A stretch of DNA of 64,000 bases from Streptomyces flaveolus (GCF_000716535.1 NZ_JNWV01000028.1:124001-188000), one strand, 5' to 3'. Shown: positions 41,045 to 50,524, numbered from the stretch's first letter. Made by a program: numbers and translations. Notes: generated by a model from the letters alone, not told the origin.

Positions 41045-42949
41045 GTGGCAGGACGGATCAACGACGAGGACGTGAAGGCGGTACGGGACGCGGTCCCGGT
41101 CGACGCCGTGGTCTCCGAGTACCTCCAGCTGCGCAACGCGGGCGGTGGCAACCTCAAGGGCCTGTGCCCGTTCCACGACGAGAAGTCGCCGTCCTTCCAG
41201 GTCAGCCCGAGCAAGGGTCTCTTCCACTGCTTCGGCTGCCAGGAGGGCGGCGACACCATCACCTTCGTGATGAAGGTGGACCACCTCTCCTTCTCGGAGG
41301 CGGTGGAGCGGCTGGCCGCGCAGGCCGGCATCACGCTGCGGTACGAGGAGGGCGGCTACAACCCGGCCCACCAGCGCGGTGAGCGCATCCGCCTGGTCGA
41401 GGCGCACAAGATCGCCGCCCAGTGGTACGCGGAGCAGCTCGCCACCGGCCCCGAGGCCGAGACCGGCCGGATCTTCCTCGCCGAGCGCGGCTTCGACCAG
41501 GCCGCCGCCGTCCACTTCGGCGTCGGCTACAGCCCCCAGGGCTGGGACCACCTGACCCGCTACCTGCGCGGCAAGGGCTTCACCGACAAGGAGCTGATCC
41601 TCTCCGGCCTGGCCCAGGAGGGCCGCCGGGGACCCATCGACCGGTTCCGGGGCCGGCTCATGTGGCCGATCCGGGACATCGGCGGCGACGTCGTCGGCTT
41701 CGGCGCCCGCAAGCTGTACGAGGCCGACACCGGCCCGAAGTACCTCAACACGCCCGACACGCCGATCTACCGCAAGAGCCAGGTGCTGTACGGCATCGAC
41801 CTGGCCAAGAAGGAGATCGCGAAGAGCAGCCGCGCGGTGGTGGTCGAGGGCTACACCGACGTCATGGCCTGCCACCTCGCCGGTGTGACGACGGCCATCG
41901 CGACCTGCGGTACGGCCTTCGGCGGCGAGCACATCAAGATCCTGCGCCGGCTGCTGATGGACAACGGCTCGGCCCGGGTGATCTTCACCTTCGACGGCGA
42001 CGCGGCCGGGCAGAAGGCCGCCCTGCGCGCCTTCGAGGACGACCAGAAGTTCGCCGCCGAGACGTACATCGCCATCGCGCCGGACGGCATGGACCCGTGC
42101 GAACTGCGCCTCGCCAAGGGCGACGAGGCGGTCGCCGACCTGGTCGAACCGCGCACGCCCCTCTTCGAGTTCGCCCTCCGCCAGATCGTGAGCCGCTACG
42201 ACCTCGACACCCCGGCGGGCCGCGCGGCCGCGCTGGACGAGGCGGCGCCGATCGTCGCCCGGATCAAGAACAGCGGCGCCCAGCACGAGGTCGCCGTCGA
42301 GCTGGCCGGCATGCTCGGCATCCTCGACACCCAGTTCGTGGTCCGCCGGGTGGCGCAGCTCGCCCGCTGGGCCCGCGACGGCAAGGGCCCCCAGCAGCAG
42401 GACCGTCGCCGCCCGGCCGACCGCCAGTGGACCGAGGCGCCCCGCCCCGCGAACTCCGGGCCGGCCCTGATCCTGCGCAACCCGGTCTTCGCCGCCGAAC
42501 GCGAACTGCTCAAACTCGCCCTCCAGCGCCCCGAACTGGTCTCCCCGGCCTTCGACGCCTACGGCGTGGACGAGTTCACCGCCCCGCCGTACGCCGCCGT
42601 GCGCCAGGCCATCGCGGAGGCGGGCGGCGCCGAGTACGGCGTACCGGACCCGCAGGAGTACCTGGTCCGCGTCCGTGAGGCCGCGCCCGACGACACCGTG
42701 CGCGCGATGGTCACGGAGCTGGCCGTCGAGCCGATCCTGCGCCGCACGGTGGACGAGACGTACGCCGGCACGGTCCTCGTCCAGATCCGCCGCCGCGCCG
42801 TGGAGCGCCGCATCCGCGACATCCAGTCCCAGATGACCCGCCTGTCCACCGCCGGTGACCCGGCCCGGCTGGCCGCCGTACAGAACGAGCTGTGGATCCT
42901 CCAGCAGTACGACCAGGCGTTGCGGGAGCGGGGCGCGGAGGCGCTGTGA
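41045..42949 (+). CDS. dnaG: DNA primase
   Basis: 634 residues. N-terminal CHC2 zinc-binding domain (GLCPFHDEKSPSF and LFHCFGCQEGGD), then the primase core with the RNA-polymerase/TOPRIM domain (VVVEGYTDVMACHLAG and FTFDGDAAGQKAALRAFE supply the acidic metal-binding residues), and a C-terminal DnaB-helicase-interacting domain. Makes RNA primers for lagging-strand replication. GTG 41045 is supported by the leaderless promoter. It is 47 bp downstream of the reductase gene and 203 bp upstream of hrdA. Confidence 0.97.
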   Translation: MAGRINDEDVKAVRDAVPVDAVVSEYLQLRNAGGGNLKGLCPFHDEKSPSFQVSPSKGLFHCFGCQEGGDTITFVMKVDHLSFSEAVERLAAQAGITLRYEEGGYNPAHQRGERIRLVEAHKIAAQWYAEQLATGPEAETGRIFLAERGFDQAAAVHFGVGYSPQGWDHLTRYLRGKGFTDKELILSGLAQEGRRGPIDRFRGRLMWPIRDIGGDVVGFGARKLYEADTGPKYLNTPDTPIYRKSQVLYGIDLAKKEIAKSSRAVVVEGYTDVMACHLAGVTTAIATCGTAFGGEHIKILRRLLMDNGSARVIFTFDGDAAGQKAALRAFEDDQKFAAETYIAIAPDGMDPCELRLAKGDEAVADLVEPRTPLFEFALRQIVSRYDLDTPAGRAAALDEAAPIVARIKNSGAQHEVAVELAGMLGILDTQFVVRRVAQLARWARDGKGPQQQDRRRPADRQWTEAPRPANSGPALILRNPVFAAERELLKLALQRPELVSPAFDAYGVDEFTAPPYAAVRQAIAEAGGAEYGVPDPQEYLVRVREAAPDDTVRAMVTELAVEPILRRTVDETYAGTVLVQIRRRAVERRIRDIQSQMTRLSTAGDPARLAAVQNELWILQQYDQALRERGAEAL

Positions 42950-43152
42950 CGCGGGGCCGGCCCTCGTCGCGGGGTTGCCAGTCGCATAGTCCAACGAGAC
43001 GAGTAACCGACGGGTGACGGACCGGACGCAAAAAGTCACGGCACGACCCTCGTGGCGGGCTTGTGTCGTACTCCACACTGGGGGCGGTGCCCGAGCCTCG
43101 GAGCGCACGCTGCCGCACACCTTCAGCAGCGATCATCCTGGAGGTCGCCCCC

Positions 43153-44277
43153 GTGCAGACCCAGACCCTCACCCAGACCGACAGCAGCACCAGCGCCACC
43201 GGCATCACCGCGGACGAGCCGGACGCGGAGGCGGACGTGCTCGCCGCCGTGCCCCCGCAGAGCCGTGCCGCCCTGCGTCCCGAGGCGGAGCCGCCCGCCG
43301 ACGCGCTCGCGGACGAGCCCGAGGAACCCGTCGAGGTCCCGGCCGTCGCCCGCGTCGAATCCGGCGGCCCCTCCGCGGACCTGTTCCGCCAGTACCTGCG
43401 CGAGATCGGCCGCATCCCGCTGCTCACCGCCGCCGAGGAGGTGGAACTGGCCCGCCGGGTGGAGGCCGGCCTGTTCGCGGAGGAGAAGCTCGGCAGCACC
43501 CCCGACCTGGACAGCGAACTCGCGCTGGACCTGGACCGGCTCGTCGTCATGGGCCGGATGGCCAAGCGCCGGCTCATCGAGGCGAACCTGCGGCTCGTCG
43601 TCTCCGTGGCCAAGAGGTACGTCGGCCGCGGCCTGACCATGCTCGACCTCGTCCAGGAGGGCAACCTCGGACTCATCCGGGCCGTCGAGAAGTTCGACTA
43701 CGCCCGCGGCTACAAGTTCTCCACCTACGCCACCTGGTGGATCCGGCAGGCCATGTCCCGGGCGCTCGCCGACCAGGCCCGCACCATCCGGGTCCCGGTC
43801 CATGTCGTGGAGCTGATCAACCGGGTCGTCCGGGTCCAGCGGCGGATGCTCCAGGAGCGCGGCTACGAGCCGACGGCCGAGGAGGTCGGCGCCCACCTGG
43901 ACCTGCCGCCCGAGCGGGTCGGCGAGGTGCTGCGGCTCGCCCAGGAACCGGTGTCGCTGCACGCCCCGGTCGGCGAGGAGGACGACGTCGCCCTCGGCGA
44001 CCTCATCGAGGACGGCGACGCGACGAGCCCCGTCGAGTCCGCCGCCTTCCTGCTGCTGCGCGAGCACCTGGAAGCGGTGCTGTCCACGCTGGGGGAGCGC
44101 GAGCGGAAGGTCGTCCAGCTCCGGTACGGCCTGGTCGACGGCCGCCCGCGCACCCTGGAGGAGATAGGCCGCATCTTCGGCGTGACCCGCGAACGGATAC
44201 GGCAGATCGAGTCGAAGACCCTGAACAAGCTCCGGGACCACGCGTTCGCGGACCAGCTGAGGGGCTACCTGGACTGA
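43153..44277 (+). CDS. hrdA: Principal-like RNA polymerase sigma factor HrdA
   Basis: 374 residues, group 2 sigma-70 factor. An acidic, poorly conserved N-terminus (about 75 residues) is followed by region 1.2 ([20 protein letters not shown]), regions 2.1-2.4 ([39 protein letters not shown]), region 3 and region 4 ([20 protein letters not shown]). It lacks the long region 1.1 of HrdB. The place next to dnaG matches hrdA. GTG 43153 has GGAGG about 9 nt upstream; an earlier in-frame GTG at 43063 is less likely. Its 203-bp upstream gap presumably holds its own promoter. Confidence 0.93.
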   Translation: MQTQTLTQTDSSTSATGITADEPDAEADVLAAVPPQSRAALRPEAEPPADALADEPEEPVEVPAVARVESGGPSADLFRQYLREIGRIPLLTAAEEVELARRVEAGLFAEEKLGSTPDLDSELALDLDRLVVMGRMAKRRLIEANLRLVVSVAKRYVGRGLTMLDLVQEGNLGLIRAVEKFDYARGYKFSTYATWWIRQAMSRALADQARTIRVPVHVVELINRVVRVQRRMLQERGYEPTAEEVGAHLDLPPERVGEVLRLAQEPVSLHAPVGEEDDVALGDLIEDGDATSPVESAAFLLLREHLEAVLSTLGERERKVVQLRYGLVDGRPRTLEEIGRIFGVTRERIRQIESKTLNKLRDHAFADQLRGYLD

Positions 44278-44302
44278 GGGGCCGCCGCCGCGCGGCGGCC
44301 CC
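44278..44302. terminator. 10-bp-stem hairpin between hrdA and ABC exporter
   Basis: GGGGCCGCCG (44278-44287) pairs with CGGCGGCCCC (44293-44302) around a 5-nt loop. It begins directly after the hrdA stop codon and lies 8 bp from the end of the convergent ABC gene, so it can serve both. Confidence 0.75.
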
Positions 44303-44309
44303 CCCGCGC

Positions 44310-46238
44310 CTAGTCCACCTCGGCCACCGCCTGCGCGAACTGGGCCTTGTACAGCCGGGCGTACGCCCCGTCCGCCGCCAACAGCTCCTCGTGCCCGCCC
44401 TGTTCGACGATGGACCCGTTCTCCATCACGAGGATGGTGTCCGCGTCCCGGATGGTCGACAGCCGGTGCGCGATCACGAACGACGTACGGCCGGACGCCA
44501 GCTTGGCCATGGCCTTCTGGATCAGCACCTCCGTCCGCGTGTCCACGGAACTCGTCGCCTCGTCCAGCACCAGGATCACCGGGTCGGACAGGAACGCCCG
44601 CGCGATGGTGATGAGCTGCTTCTCACCGGCGCTGACGCCCGTGCCCTCGTCGTCGATCACGGTGTCGTAGCCGTCGGGCAGGGTGCGGATGAAGCGGTCC
44701 GCGTGGGCCGCGCGGGCCGCCTCCTCGATCTCCCCGCGCGTGACCTCGCGGGAGGCGCCGTAGGCGATGTTCTCCGCGATGGTGCCGCCGAACAGCCAGG
44801 TGTCCTGGAGCACCATGCCGATCCCGGCCCGCAGGTCGTCCCGGGTCATCTTCCGGATGTCGACCCCGTCCAGGGTGATCCGGCCGCCCGAGACGTCGTA
44901 GAACCGCATCAGCAGGTTGACCAGCGTGGTCTTGCCCGCGCCGGTCGGGCCGACGATCGCCACCGTGTGGCCCGGCTCCACCGTGAGCGACAGGTCGTCG
45001 ATCAGCGGCTTCTCCGGGTCGTACCGGAACGACACGTGCTCCAGGCGCACCCGCCCGCGCAGCTCCTCCGGCCGCTCGCCCGGCACCGGATCCGCCTCCT
45101 GCTCCTCCGCGTCCAGGAGTTCGAAGATCCGCTCGGCCGAGGCGACGCCCGACTGCACCAGGTTCGCCATCGACGCGACCTGCGTCAGCGGCATGGAGAA
45201 CTGCCGCGAGTACTGGATGAAGGCCTGCACATCGCCGATGGACAGGGCACCGGACGCGACCCGCAGACCGCCGACGACCGCCACCAGCACGTAGTTCAGG
45301 TTCGACACGAACATCATCAGCGGCTGCATGACACCGCTGTGGAACTGCGCCTTGAACGCGGCCTGGTACAGCGCCTCGTTCTGCTCGGCGAACTGCTGCG
45401 CCGACTCCTCCTGCCGCCCGAACACCTTCACCAGGGTGTGCCCGGTGTACATCTCCTCGACGTGCGCGTTCAGTTTGCCGGTGGTGCGCCACTGCTGCAC
45501 GAAGTGCGGCTGCGACCGCTTGCCGACCCGGGTGGCGACCACGAACGACAGCGGTACGGTGACGAGCGCCACCAGCGCCAGCAGCCAGGACACCCAGAAC
45601 ATCACCACGAGCACACCGATGATGGTCAGCACCGAGTTGATGAGCTGGCCCATCGACTGCTGGAGCGTCTGCCCGATGTTGTCGATGTCGTTGGTCGCCC
45701 GGGACAGCACCTCACCGCGCTGGCGCTTGTCGAAGTACGACAGCGGCAGCCGTGACAGCTTCCTCTGCACGTCCTCCCGCAGCCGGTACATCGTGCGGTT
45801 CACGGCCCGGTTGACCAGCCGCGTCGCGACCGCCATCAGCAGGCCGGCGACCAGGAACACGCCGAGCGCGAGCAGCAGGACGTGCCCGACGGCGTCGAAG
45901 TCGATGCCCTTGCCGGGCGTGAAGTCGGTGCCCCCCAGCACGTCCGCGATGCGGCCCTGGCCACGCTCGCGCAGGGAGTCGAGGACCTGCTCCTTGGTGG
46001 CGCCGGCCGGGAACCGCCGGCCGACGATGCCCGCGAAGACCAGGTCGGTGGCCCGGCCGAGGATCTTCGGGCCGATCACGCTCAGGCCCACGCTGATGAC
46101 CACGCACAGCAGCAGGCAGTAGATCGTGAGGCGTTCCGGTCTGAACTGGGCGACGAGCCGTTTGCCCGACCCCTTGAAGTCCATCGAGCGCTGGTCGGGG
46201 CCGCCCCCGGCCATCATGCGTCCCATGGGCCCGGCCAT
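44310..46238 (-). CDS. ABC exporter half-transporter (MdlB-like), second subunit
   Basis: About 642 residues: six-helix membrane domain followed by an ATPase. Walker A is VGPTGAGKTTLVN, the signature motif is GTGVSAGEKQLITIARA (a degenerate VSAGE in place of LSGGQ) and Walker B is VILVLDEATSSVDTRTE, followed by the H-loop IAHRLST. ATG 46238 overlaps the upstream stop by 1 nt (TGATG). It forms a heterodimer with the preceding gene. The altered signature suggests asymmetric ATP sites. Exports drugs, lipids or peptides. Confidence 0.92.
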   Translation of the reverse strand: MAGPMGRMMAGGGPDQRSMDFKGSGKRLVAQFRPERLTIYCLLLCVVISVGLSVIGPKILGRATDLVFAGIVGRRFPAGATKEQVLDSLRERGQGRIADVLGGTDFTPGKGIDFDAVGHVLLLALGVFLVAGLLMAVATRLVNRAVNRTMYRLREDVQRKLSRLPLSYFDKRQRGEVLSRATNDIDNIGQTLQQSMGQLINSVLTIIGVLVVMFWVSWLLALVALVTVPLSFVVATRVGKRSQPHFVQQWRTTGKLNAHVEEMYTGHTLVKVFGRQEESAQQFAEQNEALYQAAFKAQFHSGVMQPLMMFVSNLNYVLVAVVGGLRVASGALSIGDVQAFIQYSRQFSMPLTQVASMANLVQSGVASAERIFELLDAEEQEADPVPGERPEELRGRVRLEHVSFRYDPEKPLIDDLSLTVEPGHTVAIVGPTGAGKTTLVNLLMRFYDVSGGRITLDGVDIRKMTRDDLRAGIGMVLQDTWLFGGTIAENIAYGASREVTRGEIEEAARAAHADRFIRTLPDGYDTVIDDEGTGVSAGEKQLITIARAFLSDPVILVLDEATSSVDTRTEVLIQKAMAKLASGRTSFVIAHRLSTIRDADTILVMENGSIVEQGGHEELLAADGAYARLYKAQFAQAVAEVD

Positions 46239-47971
46239 CAGGCGGCCTCCGCTTCCGTCAGCTGGGAGAGCACGATCTCCCGGTAGGTCTCGTTGGATGC
46301 CATCAGCTCGGCGTGCCGGCCGGAACCGACCACTCGGCCCTCGTCCAGCACGATGATCCGGTCCGCGTCCCGGATGGTCGCCACCCGCTGGGCGACGATC
46401 ACGACGGTCGCCTCGGCGGTCTCCCGGGAGAGCGCGGCGCGCAGGGCCGCGTCCGTGGCGTAGTCGAGCGCGGAGAAGGAGTCGTCGAAGAGGTAGATCT
46501 CCGGGCGCTGCACCAGCGTGCGGGCGATGGCGAGCCGCTGCCGCTGGCCACCGGAGACGTTGGTACCGCCCTGCGCGATCGGCGCGTCCAGGCCGCCCTC
46601 CAGCTTCCGCACGAAGTCCGCGGCCTGCGCGACCTCCAGCGCGTGCCACAGCTCCTCGTCCGTGGCGTCCGGGTTGCCGTACCGCAGGTTGGTCGCGACG
46701 GTGCCCGCGAACAGGTACGGCTTCTGCGGCACGAGTCCCACCGTCCGGGCCAGCAGGTGCGGCTCGACCTCGCGGACGTCCACGCCGTCGACCAGGACCT
46801 CGCCCTCGGTGGCGTCGAACAGCCGGGGGGCGAGACCGAGCAGGGTCGACTTGCCGCTGCCGGTGGAGCCGATCACGGCGGTCGTCTGCCCCGGCCGGGC
46901 CACCAGGTCGATGGACCTGAGCACCGGCTCCTCGGCACCCGGGTAGCGGAAGCCCGCGCCCCGGATCTCCAGGTGCCCGTGCGCGCGCAGCTCGGCGACG
47001 GGGGCCGTCGGCGGTACGACGCTGGAATCGGTCCCCAGGACGTCCTGGATGCGCTCGGCGCAGACCTCCGCGCGCGGCACCATCATGAACATGAAGGTGG
47101 CCATCATCACGGACATGACGATCTGCATCAGATAGGCGAGGAACGCGGTGAGGTCGCCGATGGCCATGCCGCCGCTGTCGATGCGGTGGGCGCCGAACCA
47201 CACGACCGCGATGGACGACAGGTTCACCACCGTCATGACGATCGGGAACATCAGGGCGAGCAGCCGGCCGGTGGCGAGCTGCATGTCGGTCAGCTCGCCG
47301 TTGGCCCCGCCGAACCGGCCCTGCTCGTACTCGTCCCGCACGAAGGCCCGGATCACCCGGTTGCCGGTGATCTGCTCGCGCAGCACCCGGTTCACCGTGT
47401 CCAGCCGGACCTGCATCGCGCGGAACAGCGGGCGCAGCCGGCGCACGATGAGCGTCACGGAGATGCCGAGCACCGGTACCACCGCGACCAGTACCCCGGA
47501 CAGCGGAACGTCCAGACCGAGGGCCAGCACGATGCCGCCCACGCACATGATGGGTGCCGACACCATCAGGGTGAACGTCATCAGGGCCAGCATCTGGACC
47601 TGCTGGACGTCGTTCGTCGTACGGGTGATGAGCGAGGGCGCCCCGAAGTGACCCACCTCACGCGCGGAGAAGGACTGGACCCGGTCGAAGACGGCACCGC
47701 GTACATCCCTGCCGAGCGCGGAGGCGGTCCGGGCGCCGTAGTACACGGCGCCGATGTTGCACACCACCTGGACCAGCGAGATGCCGATCATCAGGGCACC
47801 GAAGGACACGATGTAACCGGTGTCACCCTTCACGACACCGTTGTCGATGATGTCCGCGTTCAGAGTGGGCAGGTAGAGGGTGGCGCAGGTCTGCAGGAAC
47901 TGCAGCACCACCAGCAGGGCGATGGGTTTCTTGTAGGGCCTGAGATAGGTCCGCAGAAGTCGTATGAGCAC
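46238..47971 (-). CDS. ABC exporter half-transporter (MdlA-like), first subunit
   Basis: 577 residues with the same fold. Walker A IGSTGSGKSTLLG, signature NVSGGQRQRLAIAR and then LFDDSFSALDYATDAALR: the Walker B Glu that should follow the Asp is replaced by Ser (DDS for DEA), which marks the degenerate ATP site of heterodimeric exporters. Helices such as ALLVVLQFLQTCATLYLPTL open the protein. First gene of the pair, with a palindromic AT-rich stretch upstream. Confidence 0.92.
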   Translation of the reverse strand: MLIRLLRTYLRPYKKPIALLVVLQFLQTCATLYLPTLNADIIDNGVVKGDTGYIVSFGALMIGISLVQVVCNIGAVYYGARTASALGRDVRGAVFDRVQSFSAREVGHFGAPSLITRTTNDVQQVQMLALMTFTLMVSAPIMCVGGIVLALGLDVPLSGVLVAVVPVLGISVTLIVRRLRPLFRAMQVRLDTVNRVLREQITGNRVIRAFVRDEYEQGRFGGANGELTDMQLATGRLLALMFPIVMTVVNLSSIAVVWFGAHRIDSGGMAIGDLTAFLAYLMQIVMSVMMATFMFMMVPRAEVCAERIQDVLGTDSSVVPPTAPVAELRAHGHLEIRGAGFRYPGAEEPVLRSIDLVARPGQTTAVIGSTGSGKSTLLGLAPRLFDATEGEVLVDGVDVREVEPHLLARTVGLVPQKPYLFAGTVATNLRYGNPDATDEELWHALEVAQAADFVRKLEGGLDAPIAQGGTNVSGGQRQRLAIARTLVQRPEIYLFDDSFSALDYATDAALRAALSRETAEATVVIVAQRVATIRDADRIIVLDEGRVVGSGRHAELMASNETYREIVLSQLTEAEAA

Positions 47972-48046
47972 GCTACGTCTCTCGGAGTCGGCGACAGGGG
48001 CATGGTCGGTTGCCCCTGGCCCCTATCGTCGGACACTCCACCGGCG

Positions 48047-48063
48047 TTACCTCAACTGGTTAA
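48047..48063. promoter_or_regulatory. MarR-like imperfect palindrome before the ABC exporter operon
   Basis: TTACC-TCAACT-GGTTAA is an imperfect inverted repeat in an AT-rich patch 76-92 bp upstream of the exporter start. Such sites often serve MarR-type regulators of heterodimeric exporters; no marR gene is adjacent. Confidence 0.35.
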
Positions 48064-48077
48064 TTCACCGCCGGGCT

Positions 48078-49517
48078 TCACGGACGGAACGCCCCCGGAT
48101 GGGTCTGCTCCCGCACCGCCGTGAACTGCTGCCGTACCGCCTGCCCCACGGCCAGCTCCTCGCCGGGCTCCAGCACCTGCGCCGCCGCGCCCTGCCAGGC
48201 CGGCGGGGTGCGCGGGTCGAGTGTGCCCTGCGACACACCGAGCGCCCAGGCCGCCTGCCGGGCCGCGCCGATCGCCGTGTAGTCCGCGGGCTGCGGTACG
48301 ACGACCTGCGCGCCGAACAGCGAGGGCGCCGAGGCCTGTACGGCGGGCAGCTCGGCGGCCGGGCCGAGCAGGAAGATCCGGCGCACGTCCACGCCCCGCC
48401 CGCGCAGCACGTCCAGTGCGTCGGCCAGGCCGCACAGCATGCCCTCGAACGCGGCCCGCGCCAGGTGCTCCGGCTTCATCGACTCGCGCCGCAGCCCCGC
48501 GAGGGTCCCCGCGGTGTGCGGCAGATTCGGCGTCCGCTCACCCTCCAGGTACGGCAGCAGCACCAGCCCGTGCGCGCCCGGCGTGGACTTCATCGCCAGC
48601 TCGGACAGGCTCTCCAGGTCCGGCAGGCCGAGCAGCTCGGCGGCGCCGCGCAGGGCGCGTACGGCGTTCAGGGTGGTGACGACCGGCAGGTGCATGCCGG
48701 TGGCGTCGGCGAGGGAGGTGATCATCCCGGACTGGTCGGTGAGCGCCTCGGGGTGCACCGCCATCACGGAGCCGGAGGCCCCGAGGGACACCACCGCGTC
48801 CCCCAGCCCGATCCCCAGCCCGAACGCGGCGGCCATGGTCTCCCCGGTGCCGGCGGAGATCAGCAGGCCCTCCGGGGTGGTACCGGCCGCGTCGGAGGGG
48901 CCGATCACCTCCGGCAGCATCGCCTGGTGGCCGAGGGCCAGCTCGACGAGGTCGGGCCGGTAGGCGCCGGTGGCCGCCGACCAGTACCCGGTGCCGGAGG
49001 CCCCGCCGCGATCGGTGGTCCGCCGCACGGGCCGCCCGAGGAGCTGCCACACCAGCCAGTCATGGGCCTGGAGCAGGACGGCCGTCCGCAGCGCGTTCTC
49101 GGGCTCGTTCTTCGCGAGCCAGCGCAGCTTGGTGACCGGCTGGGCCGCCTGCGGGACGCATCCGACCGCCTGCGCCCAGGCCTCCCGGCCGCCGAGCGCG
49201 TCCACGAGATCGGCCGCCGCGACCTGGGCGCGCTTGTCGCCGCCGACCATCGCGGGACGGACGGTGTTGCCCTGGGCGTCCAGCGGGACCACCGCGTTCT
49301 GCTGGGCCGACACGCCGATGGCCTGCACGCCCTCCAGCAGGCCGCCGCCGGCGGCCTCACCGAGCGAGAGCAGCCAGGCCTGCGGGTCGATGTCACTGGG
49401 CCGGCCCTCGACCGGGTGCGGGGCATACCCCTGCCGTAGTACGGCACCGGTGTCCGTGTCGCAGACCACGATGCGTGTGAAGTCCGGTGAGCTGTCCAAG
49501 CCGGCGACTATCCCCAT
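48078..49517 (-). CDS. FGGY-family sugar kinase, xylulokinase-like
   Basis: 479 residues. The N-terminal phosphate-1 motif is GIVAGLDSSPDFTRIVVCDTDTG cut by family-typical variation (DSS-T), GVSAQQNAVVPLD is the substrate region, and the second domain has VSLGASGSVMAV and LLPYLEGERTPNLPHTAG, the FGGY signature region. The overall pattern is closest to D-xylulokinase. Phosphorylates a ketose with ATP. It is alone, without xylose isomerase or transporter genes, so the substrate is uncertain. Confidence 0.87.
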   Translation of the reverse strand: MGIVAGLDSSPDFTRIVVCDTDTGAVLRQGYAPHPVEGRPSDIDPQAWLLSLGEAAGGGLLEGVQAIGVSAQQNAVVPLDAQGNTVRPAMVGGDKRAQVAAADLVDALGGREAWAQAVGCVPQAAQPVTKLRWLAKNEPENALRTAVLLQAHDWLVWQLLGRPVRRTTDRGGASGTGYWSAATGAYRPDLVELALGHQAMLPEVIGPSDAAGTTPEGLLISAGTGETMAAAFGLGIGLGDAVVSLGASGSVMAVHPEALTDQSGMITSLADATGMHLPVVTTLNAVRALRGAAELLGLPDLESLSELAMKSTPGAHGLVLLPYLEGERTPNLPHTAGTLAGLRRESMKPEHLARAAFEGMLCGLADALDVLRGRGVDVRRIFLLGPAAELPAVQASAPSLFGAQVVVPQPADYTAIGAARQAAWALGVSQGTLDPRTPPAWQGAAAQVLEPGEELAVGQAVRQQFTAVREQTHPGAFRP

Positions 49518-49589
49518 GCGGAGAATTTTGCCGCATTCCTACGGTGGGTTCGGCCGAGGGCGCCCGGTCGCCGTGGTGGCACCCGTCTC

Positions 49590-49895
49590 CTACGTGTTGC
49601 TCGTGCCCCAGTCGTCCGAGGTCCTGCCGTCGGCGTTGCGGTCGCGCAGGGAGCGGACTCGCTGGGCCACCGACTCCGGGACCCGGTCGCCGACCTTGTC
49701 GCTGACCGTGTGGAAGGCCTTGCCCGCGTAGACGCGGCCCTGGTGGGCGGCAGTCTCGGCGGTGTTGCGCACCGCGGGGTTCTGCGCGATCTGGCGGGCC
49801 GACTTCTTCAGCTGCTCGTAGCGCTCGTGACCGGCCCTCGTGCCGAGTACGTAACCGAGGGCCAGTCCGGCGAGGAACGTGAGCCGGTAGCGCAT
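49590..49895 (-). CDS. YtxH-like small membrane protein
   Basis: About 101 residues. One N-terminal hydrophobic segment with glycine zipper (LTFLAGLALGYVLGTRAGHERY) followed by an amphipathic helix rich in Lys, Gln and Ala. This is the common actinobacterial YtxH-type domain. ATG 49895 has AAGGG 9 nt upstream and is preferred to GTG 49904. Function unknown; an envelope-associated structural role is only inferred. Confidence 0.85.
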   Translation of the reverse strand: MRYRLTFLAGLALGYVLGTRAGHERYEQLKKSARQIAQNPAVRNTAETAAHQGRVYAGKAFHTVSDKVGDRVPESVAQRVRSLRDRNADGRTSDDWGTSNT

Positions 49896-50052
49896 GGCTG
49901 CCACCCTTCCCGTGCGTAGGTTTCTGGTACCGCGCTGGCGCCGAGGGAACCGATTGGCGGAGCACCCCCCTGCTTGCGCTAATGTATGTGTCGCAGCGAG
50001 CGCCCGCCCCCTGGCGAATACCCAGGTAGGTACGTTCGATGCAACGAGGCGA

Positions 50053-50125
50053 TCCTCCGTAGCTCAATTGGCAGAGCAGCCGGCTGTTAACCGGCAGGTT
50101 ACTGGTTCGAGTCCAGTCGGGGGAG
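50053..50125 (+). tRNA. tRNA-Asn (GTT), copy 1
   Basis: 73-nt cloverleaf. Acceptor TCCTCCG pairs with CGGGGGA (one T-G wobble), discriminator G at 50125. D-arm GCTC...GAGC, anticodon arm CCGGCTGTTAACCGG with anticodon GTT, T-arm CTGGTTCGAGTCCAG. CCA is not encoded. Confidence 0.97.
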
Positions 50126-50131
50126 CTTCGG

Positions 50132-50204
50132 TCCTCCGTAGCTCAATTGGCAGAGCAGCCGGCTGTTAACCGGCAGGTTACTGGTTCGAGTCCAGTCGGG
50201 GGAG
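50132..50204 (+). tRNA. tRNA-Asn (GTT), copy 2
   Basis: Identical to the copy at 50053 and offset by 79 bp, with only 6 bp between the two genes. Followed immediately by a T-tract terminator, so the pair is probably one transcript. Confidence 0.97.
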
Positions 50205-50213
50205 CGCTGAACG

Positions 50214-50236
50214 AGGACCCCTCCGGGGTCCTTTTT
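50214..50236 (+). terminator. Intrinsic terminator after the tRNA-Asn pair
   Basis: AGGACCCC-TCC-GGGGTCCT forms an 8-bp stem and runs into TTTTT (50232-50236). This is the clearest rho-independent terminator in the window. Confidence 0.88.
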
Positions 50237-50379
50237 CATGTCCCCGGGAACCGTCGCGGCCTGCGGCGCTGTCCTCAGGGTCGTGAGCAGCGCGGAAGCC
50301 GACCATCCGAGGCAGGAGATCGTATGAGCGGCTATGCTGCGGCAGACGGCGCGCACACTTGTACGCGACACGCCGCTAT

Positions 50380-50453
50380 GGGGCGGTAGCTCAGCCGGTT
50401 AGAGCAGCGGACTCATAATCCGTCGGCCGTGGGTTCGAGTCCCACCCGCCCCA
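50380..50453 (+). tRNA. tRNA with CAT anticodon (elongator Met or Ile2)
   Basis: 74-nt cloverleaf. Acceptor GGGGCGG pairs with CCGCCCC, discriminator A at 50453. D-arm AGCTC...GAGC with GGTT loop, anticodon loop CTCATAA, T-arm GTGGGTTCGAGTCCCAC. It is not initiator tRNA (no three consecutive G-C pairs at the base of the anticodon stem; position 1-72 is paired). Met and lysidine-modified Ile2 cannot be told apart with certainty by eye. Confidence 0.93.
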
Positions 50454-50498
50454 CCGAGGCGCTTCGGCGCAGGAACGTTTTCAGCTGCGGCGCAGTAT

Positions 50499-50524
50499 TA
50501 ACCCCCTCCGGGCGGAGGGGGTTA
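50499..50524 (+). terminator. Hairpin after the CAT tRNA
   Basis: TAACCCCCTCCG (50499-50510) and CGGAGGGGGTTA (50513-50524) are perfect inverted arms, giving a 10-bp stem when a realistic loop is allowed. It lies 45 bp past the tRNA. The following stretch to 50723 holds no convincing gene; a minus-strand reading CHAGQTIKLPEKS with stop near 50523 is too short to assign. Confidence 0.7.

Noticed and set aside
43063..43153. Upstream start for HrdA at GTG 43063
   Set aside because: The extra 30 residues are not sigma-like and would remove the well-placed GGAGG before GTG 43153.
44310..47546. A single 1,078-residue fused ABC protein
   Set aside because: The open frame continues upstream of the MdlB-like start by chance, antisense to nothing but within the MdlA-like gene in another frame. 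The TGATG junction at 46238 and the two intact half-transporters show two genes.
50053..50204. Assembly duplication as the cause of the twin tRNA-Asn genes
   Set aside because: The two genes are identical but their flanks differ (ATCC before the first, CGGTCC before the second), and tandem identical tRNA genes are common. It is kept as two genes.
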